Part shown: positions 59,450 to 64,000 of the stretch, in pieces
Numbering within the stretch: the stretch's first letter is position 1
Layout: each line of letters starts with the position of its first letter
NCBI GenBank assembly: GCA_003259005.1
Contig: QLII01000001.1
Span: forward strand, 7,803,001 to 7,867,000
Reading direction: 5' to 3'
DNA: 64,000 nt
From: Spirosoma telluris
GTDB lineage: Bacteria > Bacteroidota > Bacteroidia > Cytophagales > Spirosomataceae
Translations under genes and position numbers: made by a program
Notes under the pieces: generated by a model
What the model was told of the DNA's origin: nothing
What the model saw: the letters and a program-made list of their open reading frames with translations, nothing else
Database searches by the model: none

Positions 59450-62220
59450 TCAAAATCTAAAATTATACGTAACCGATGGAATCGGGTTGCCGAAAATTGA
59501 CAGTTGATAGCTGTTAATTCGCCCGTTCTCCGACTTGAAATAGACCGAGTATGCGTTGTGCCGCCCTGTCAGGTTATAGACTGCAATCGTCCACGAACTA
59601 TGCGCCAGTTTTTTGACTTTATGATTGCCTTCGATATTCATCGCCAGATCGGCGCGGTAATAGTCCGGTATCCGGTACTGATTTCGTTCCGAATACAGGA
59701 GTCGGAGGGAGCCATCGAGGATGTATTTCGACACTGGCAAGGTGATGGGTCGCCCCGTGCTGTAGGTGAAATTGAGCGATATACTAAACCGGCGGTTAAT
59801 CTTGTAGTTGCCGATCATAGTCACATCGTGCGGTTTGTCGTAGTTGCTGGGGTAATAACTTCCCTTGTTAATGATCTCATTTCCCAATTGATCGTTGGTT
59901 CGTAACAGGGTTCGTGAGTACGTATAGCTCAGCCAGCCATTCAGTTTCCCCGTCATTTTTTTAATTAGGAACTCGGCCCCATAGGCTAAGCCTTCGGCAT
60001 TGACCACGTCGGTTTCGATATGGTGATTCAAAATCAGGGAAGCGCCACTTCGGTAGTCCAGCCGGTTCTGCATGGTTTTGTAATACGCTTCCACCGACAT
60101 TTCGATGGTATTGGCCCGGTTGTTTTTGTAAAATCCGATAGCGTATTGATCGCCAATCTGCGGTTTAATATTGGGGTCGCTCAGCTTCCAGATGTCGGTG
60201 GGAGAGATGACTGTCGTGTTCGAGAGCATCTGGATATACTGCCGGGTTCGGTTGAAACTGGCTTTTATCGACGATGTATTGGACAGTCCATACCGGATGG
60301 CAAGCCTATATTCTGGCCCACCATAGCTACTGATAGCCTTGTTATTCCCGTAGCTCAACGTATCGGTAATGGTGTCAATCGATTTAGGTTGGCCCGGCAC
60401 GTACTGAAACACCGAACCAGGCCCCAAATAGGTGTAGAACGAATACCGAAGTCCGGCACTGATCGACAGCCGTTGGTTTATATCGAAACGGTCGCCGATA
60501 TAAAGCGCATTTTCCAGCCCCTGCTCAGCGGGCACTACGTCGGGCAGAATGAGTGATTCACTGCCTCTAGGCTGAAAATTACCGGGAGAAAGCCTGTAGA
60601 AGGTCGAGCTAATCCAAAATCGACCGCGTGCTGGTTGGTAGGGAAATAGTTGAAGTCGGCTTTTACCTGCGTCTGGTTGATGGAAAAGCCCAGATCATAG
60701 GCATTGACTGGGTTTTTATCGCTCGATACGTTGTATTTGTAGCCGCTGTAATTACCCGTAAAAACGCTGTAAAGCTTATTATTAAAAATATGTTTCCATT
60801 TCAGGGTAGCAGTCTGATTCTGATAGCTATAGGCCGTATCACTGTTGAGTCTGAATTTATCTTTACTCAGGTAGCCAGTCAGGTAGAACGTATTTCGCTC
60901 GTTCATCTCGTGCGTGATGTGCAGGTTCAGATCGTAAAACTGAGCCTGACTTTTCTTGTAAGCCGCGTTCTGTAATTGCTTCAGCAACCAGTCCGAATAG
61001 GTTGTACGGATACCCGCAATAAACGAGGTTTTGTCTTTAATCAGCGGGCCTTCGAGTGTCAATCGACCCGTAAGCAGCCCAATCCCACCCGAGCCAACGA
61101 ATTTCTTTTTGTTACCGTCGCGCGTTTGTACATCCAATACCGACGACAGCCGACCACCAAACCGCGCGGGAATAGCACTTTTGTAGAGTTCGGCACTCTT
61201 GATCATGTCGGGGTTGAAGGCCGAAAAAAAGCCGAACAGGTGGGATGAATTATAGATGGGCGCATCGTTGTACAGAATCAGGTTCTGGTCGGTAGCGCCA
61301 CCCCGCACGTTGAGACCGGTTGAGCTTTCGCCCACGGTTTTTACCCCCGGCAGCGTCTGAATAACCCGGAGTAAATCGGCTTCACCCAGGGCCGTTGGCA
61401 CCTGTTTGATACTTTTGATGTCAACCCGCTCCTGACCCATCTGAAGCCCGGATATGTTTTTATCTTTTTCGGCTTCAATCACAACCTCCTTCAGCGCAAT
61501 GACATCGTCTTCCATCTCGATGTTGAACTTGTCATCGGCGTAGAGAATAATCCGGCGACGGGTATCTTTCAGACCGATGCTCCGTATTCTAAGCTCATGC
61601 CGTCCGCGAGGCAACGTAATCGAATAATACCCAAACTGGTCGGAGACGGTGCCGATACGTGGGTTTTCCACGTAAATAGCCGCCCCCACAATAGGTTCTC
61701 CCGAGGCTACGTTCCGCACAAAACCGGCAATTGTGGATCGGCCCGGCCGAATGGGGTTCGTGCGTTTTCCAATGTCATAGACCTTGGTTTCAGGCTCGAC
61801 CAGTTTTTTCTGACTCTCGGTCAGGTAAGCACTTGAGGTCGAGTCGGCACCCGTTGTAACACCACCCCGCTGGAAGAAGCCAATGGGGAGTTCGGTACGG
61901 ATCAGTCGATTAATCGTGATGTAAATCCGCTTCTGGTTGTCAATGGCGTAACTGTATTTCGTGCCATTGAAAAGCTGTTGTAACACCGTTCGCAACGGCT
62001 GATTTTCGACCTTCAGGTCTACGATAAGACTATCAACGTCAGCCGGGTTGTAGAAGAAACGATAGGGCGTTTGCGTTTCAACAGCCTGAGCAAACTGCTC
62101 AAACCGCATAGTCTGGAAGGTACCCCGAATCGGTTTATCGGCAGGTGTTTGCGCATGGATGGTCGATCGAATGCCAAGCAGGATGAAGATCAGAAAAGTG
62201 GTGCGGTACAGTAGAACCAT
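59450..62220 (-). CDS. TonB-dependent receptor with STN and CarboxypepD_reg domains, one frame break
   Basis: About 923 residues. A signal peptide (residues 1-23, TIHAQ) is followed by an STN domain (MRFEQFAQAVETQTPYRFFY, VENQPLRTVLQQLFNGTKYS), a CarboxypepD_reg domain (IAGFVRNVASGEPIVGAAIY), a plug (GEADLLRVIQTLPGVKTVGE, STGLNVRGGATDQNLILYND) and a barrel ending PSVTYNFRF. The STN domain usually means signalling to a FecR-type anti-sigma, but none is adjacent. The frame breaks near 60605; adding one T restores LASTFYRLSPGNFQPRGSES. It is followed by three DUF4249 genes, a SusD-free receptor layout. Confidence 0.93.
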
Positions 62221-62222
62221 AA

Positions 62223-62948
62223 TTAATGCGTTAATTCCTCATAACGTTTCGTTGCCTGGGTAATAGCCGCTTCGCGTTGTTCGTCGTTGAATTTAAGTTT
62301 ATTGGCACGCAGGTACTTTCGTAAGGCCTTGGATTGATCTGGAAACAGACTGAGAACAGATCCCTTCGTTTTTACTTCATGATAGGCTCCTTCTTTCTGA
62401 ATATAGAAACGGTCTTTTACCAGGTAATCGGCTTTATAGGTACCACTCGAAATATCTTCGTGAACGGTTTTTACGCGCTGGGCCAGAACTTTTACTTTCC
62501 CGTTATGCAGCACCTCATAAAAGCCCGTACGCACACCAAGCGCACTGTCGCCTACTATGCGGGCAAACTGATGCACCCCGATCGAGAAGGCGCTGATTTT
62601 TTCGGTATGTAGCCGAACCCGGTATCCTCCGTCGGGTGGTTGAATCGCGAGTTCATCCCGAACAATATCATATAGCATAGGCACATCGTGATAGTGGACC
62701 CCGTTATAAGCGATACTGCCCGGTTGTAAGGTGTCAATGGGGAAGAAGGGGTGAATTTTGATCCGGTGATCGTGGGGAATGTATTCGTTACCCTCGTAGA
62801 CATGCTCCTGTTTATGCATTGTCCGTTCGTAGGAGCGAACGGCCTGATTTTTAGCAGCCTGCACAAATGAACTGTCAGATAAAGGTGCTTGCCCGGCAAC
62901 ACGGGTAGCCAGCGAGAGCATGCTAAATAGCAGTAGCGTATAGCGCAT
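62223..62948 (-). CDS. Secreted protein of unknown family, first gene of the receptor operon
   Basis: A 241-residue protein with a signal peptide (residues 1-19, RVAGQ). It has an N-terminal helical, charged segment (NQAVRSYERTMHKQEHVYEG), a middle of beta strands (NGVHYHDVPMLYDIVRDELA, IGVHQFARIVGDSALGVRTG) and a C-terminal basic helix (KALRKYLRANKLKFNDEQRE). I do not recognise a named domain. Its stop lies 2 bp before the receptor start, so the two are translationally linked; it is probably an accessory of the receptor. Intact frame. Confidence 0.75.
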   Translation of the reverse strand: MRYTLLLFSMLSLATRVAGQAPLSDSSFVQAAKNQAVRSYERTMHKQEHVYEGNEYIPHDHRIKIHPFFPIDTLQPGSIAYNGVHYHDVPMLYDIVRDELAIQPPDGGYRVRLHTEKISAFSIGVHQFARIVGDSALGVRTGFYEVLHNGKVKVLAQRVKTVHEDISSGTYKADYLVKDRFYIQKEGAYHEVKTKGSVLSLFPDQSKALRKYLRANKLKFNDEQREAAITQATKRYEELTH

Positions 62949-63211
62949 AGAGGCTTCGTTGAGTAGATATAAATTCGAGTCGTCGATTCGAACCCAAAAG
63001 ATACTACAGAGGATGCAGAAAATGCCCTTAAACGGTAATAATTTACATTTTGTTTAAAAAACAAGAGAATCGATTTTCTACTTTACTGGTCAACAAATCA
63101 CCAGCCAGTTTGGGAGAGGACAATTTTTGCACGATCCACTAATTGCGCACGGCTCTTGCTATATTGTGCCACCAATAAAGTAAATACAAGTCCATTTGCC
63201 TGTAAACGTGT

Positions 63212-63916
63212 ATGATAAACAAAGTAGTAGCCGGAGCTGATGCGGCTGTTGCCGATATTCCTGATGGGGCCGTATTGATGTTGGGCGGATTTGGGTTATG
63301 TGGCATTCCTGAAAATTGTATTGCGGCCCTGCTCAAAACGGGTGTAAAAAATCTGACCTGCATTTCCAACAATGCGGGCGTCGATGATTTTGGTATCGGT
63401 ATGTTATTGAAAACAAGGCAGGTTCGCAAAATGATTTCGTCATACGTGGGTGAAAATCAGGAGTTTGAGCGACAGTTGTTGTCGGGCGAACTACTTGTTG
63501 ATCTCATTCCTCAGGGCACGCTGGCCGAACGTATCCGGGCAGGCGGGGCTGGTATTCCTGCCTTTTTTACCCCGGCTGGCGTAGGTACTGAAGTGGCTGA
63601 AGGCAAGGAGGTTCGCGAATTCGATGGGAAGCCCTACTTGCTCGAAAGCTGGCTCAAAGCCGATTTCTCGCTGGTGAAAGCCTGGAAAGGCGACACAACG
63701 GGCAACCTGATTTTTAAGGGAACAGCCCGAAATTTTAACCCAATGATGGCAACCGCAGGTACCATCACCATTGCCGAAGTGGAAGAACTCGTCCCCGCAG
63801 GCGAACTCGATCCCAACCAGATTCATACGCCAGGTATTTGTGTACACCGGATTTTTCAGGGTACTCACTACGAGAAACGCATTGAGCAACGGACTGTCAG
63901 ATCTATAGAACGCTGA
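63212..63916 (+). CDS. scoA: 3-oxoacid CoA-transferase subunit A
   Basis: A 234-residue subunit A of succinyl-CoA:3-ketoacid CoA-transferase, which moves CoA between succinyl-CoA and acetoacetate. It shows MINKVVAGADAAVADIPDGA, the glycine-rich MLGGFGLCGIPENCIAALL, CISNNAGVDDFGIGML near residue 51, GGAGIPAFFTPAGVGTEVAE near residue 111 and FKGTARNFNPMMATAG. The catalytic Glu belongs to subunit B, which is not immediately downstream: the next frame starts differently. Intact frame. The upstream 263 bp are shared with the divergent receptor operon. Confidence 0.95.
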   Translation: MINKVVAGADAAVADIPDGAVLMLGGFGLCGIPENCIAALLKTGVKNLTCISNNAGVDDFGIGMLLKTRQVRKMISSYVGENQEFERQLLSGELLVDLIPQGTLAERIRAGGAGIPAFFTPAGVGTEVAEGKEVREFDGKPYLLESWLKADFSLVKAWKGDTTGNLIFKGTARNFNPMMATAGTITIAEVEELVPAGELDPNQIHTPGICVHRIFQGTHYEKRIEQRTVRSIER

Positions 63917-63940
63917 TTTTTATGGTTTAAAAGATCAAAG

Positions 63941-64000
63941 ATGATTTTTTCGATTGTTGGCGAAGGCTTTGCGTTTATACTGGGGCTCTCGGCCAAAATT
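63941..64000 (+). CDS. Start of an unidentified gene (cut by window end)
   Basis: An ATG 24 bp after scoA with an AAAG-type ribosome-binding stretch opens MIFSIVGEGFAFILGLSAKI and runs off the end. The start is hydrophobic and Gly-rich. It does not look like scoB. Nothing more can be said. Confidence 0.4.
   Translation, partial: MIFSIVGEGFAFILGLSAKI

Noticed and set aside
60020..60556. Rightward frame of 178 codons opposite the STN/TonB receptor
   Set aside because: Antisense shadow of the barrel region; composition not protein-like.

Overview
The window looks like chromosomal DNA of a Bacteroidota bacterium of the Cytophagales, most likely Spirosomaceae (a Spirosoma-like genome). This is inferred from gene content: outer-membrane TonB receptors with CarboxypepD_reg and STN domains, DUF4249 lipoproteins, a GWxTD protein, a T9SS-type C-terminal sorting domain, LytS/LytTR signalling, an ISAon1-type insertion sequence and a TAnnTTTG-type -7 promoter element at the tRNA gene. 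Composition is about half GC and gene density is high.

Layout. 1-5.4 kb: the 3' end of a class A penicillin-binding protein, an alpha/beta hydrolase, then leftward VOC protein, UbiA-like membrane protein, MOSC protein and tsaD. 5.5-12.5 kb: rightward tamB followed by two secreted glycoside hydrolases (GH43-like, GH5-like). 12.6-14.3 kb: tRNA-Asp(GTC), its terminator, and an ISAon1-type element with extra solo left ends beside it. 14.4-21.4 kb: LytS-type kinase and LytTR regulator, a DUF3500 lipoprotein with a decayed second tail, a HupE/UreJ-type membrane protein, a complete IS630-family element and an orphan receiver protein. 21.9-31.3 kb: msrB, an anti-sigma/ECF sigma pair, a fasciclin protein, two methyltransferases, a GWxTD lipoprotein, rlmB, an HD hydrolase, a cytochrome c and a DUF4180 protein. 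31.7-35.8 kb: a secreted M14 peptidase and a TetR regulator. 36.4-44.2 kb: two tandem DUF4331 proteins, a TPR lipoprotein and a TonB receptor, probably one envelope system. 44.4-48.5 kb: DUF1080 protein, small membrane protein, SIS isomerase, ROK kinase, HD hydrolase. 48.6-63 kb: a long leftward run made of a secreted protein of unknown family, an STN/TonB receptor, three DUF4249 lipoproteins, an MG2-like large surface protein, a GH106-like glycosidase and a PQQ dehydrogenase. 63.2 kb to the end: scoA and the first 20 codons of another gene.

Two window-wide properties matter. First, about 38 reading-frame breaks occur in about 20 genes. Almost all are repaired by one base in a short homopolymer (usually a missing G or C), so they look like consensus errors and not decay; I annotate these genes as single CDSs with the break positions. 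Second, an interspersed palindromic repeat family is present (at least six copies). Three copies carry a conserved GC-rich core of about 50 bp that can sit in either arm, and two copies end exactly on a gene's stop codon. I consider this family the best candidate for something undescribed. Separately, several intergenic gaps hold strong inverted repeats next to a stop codon.
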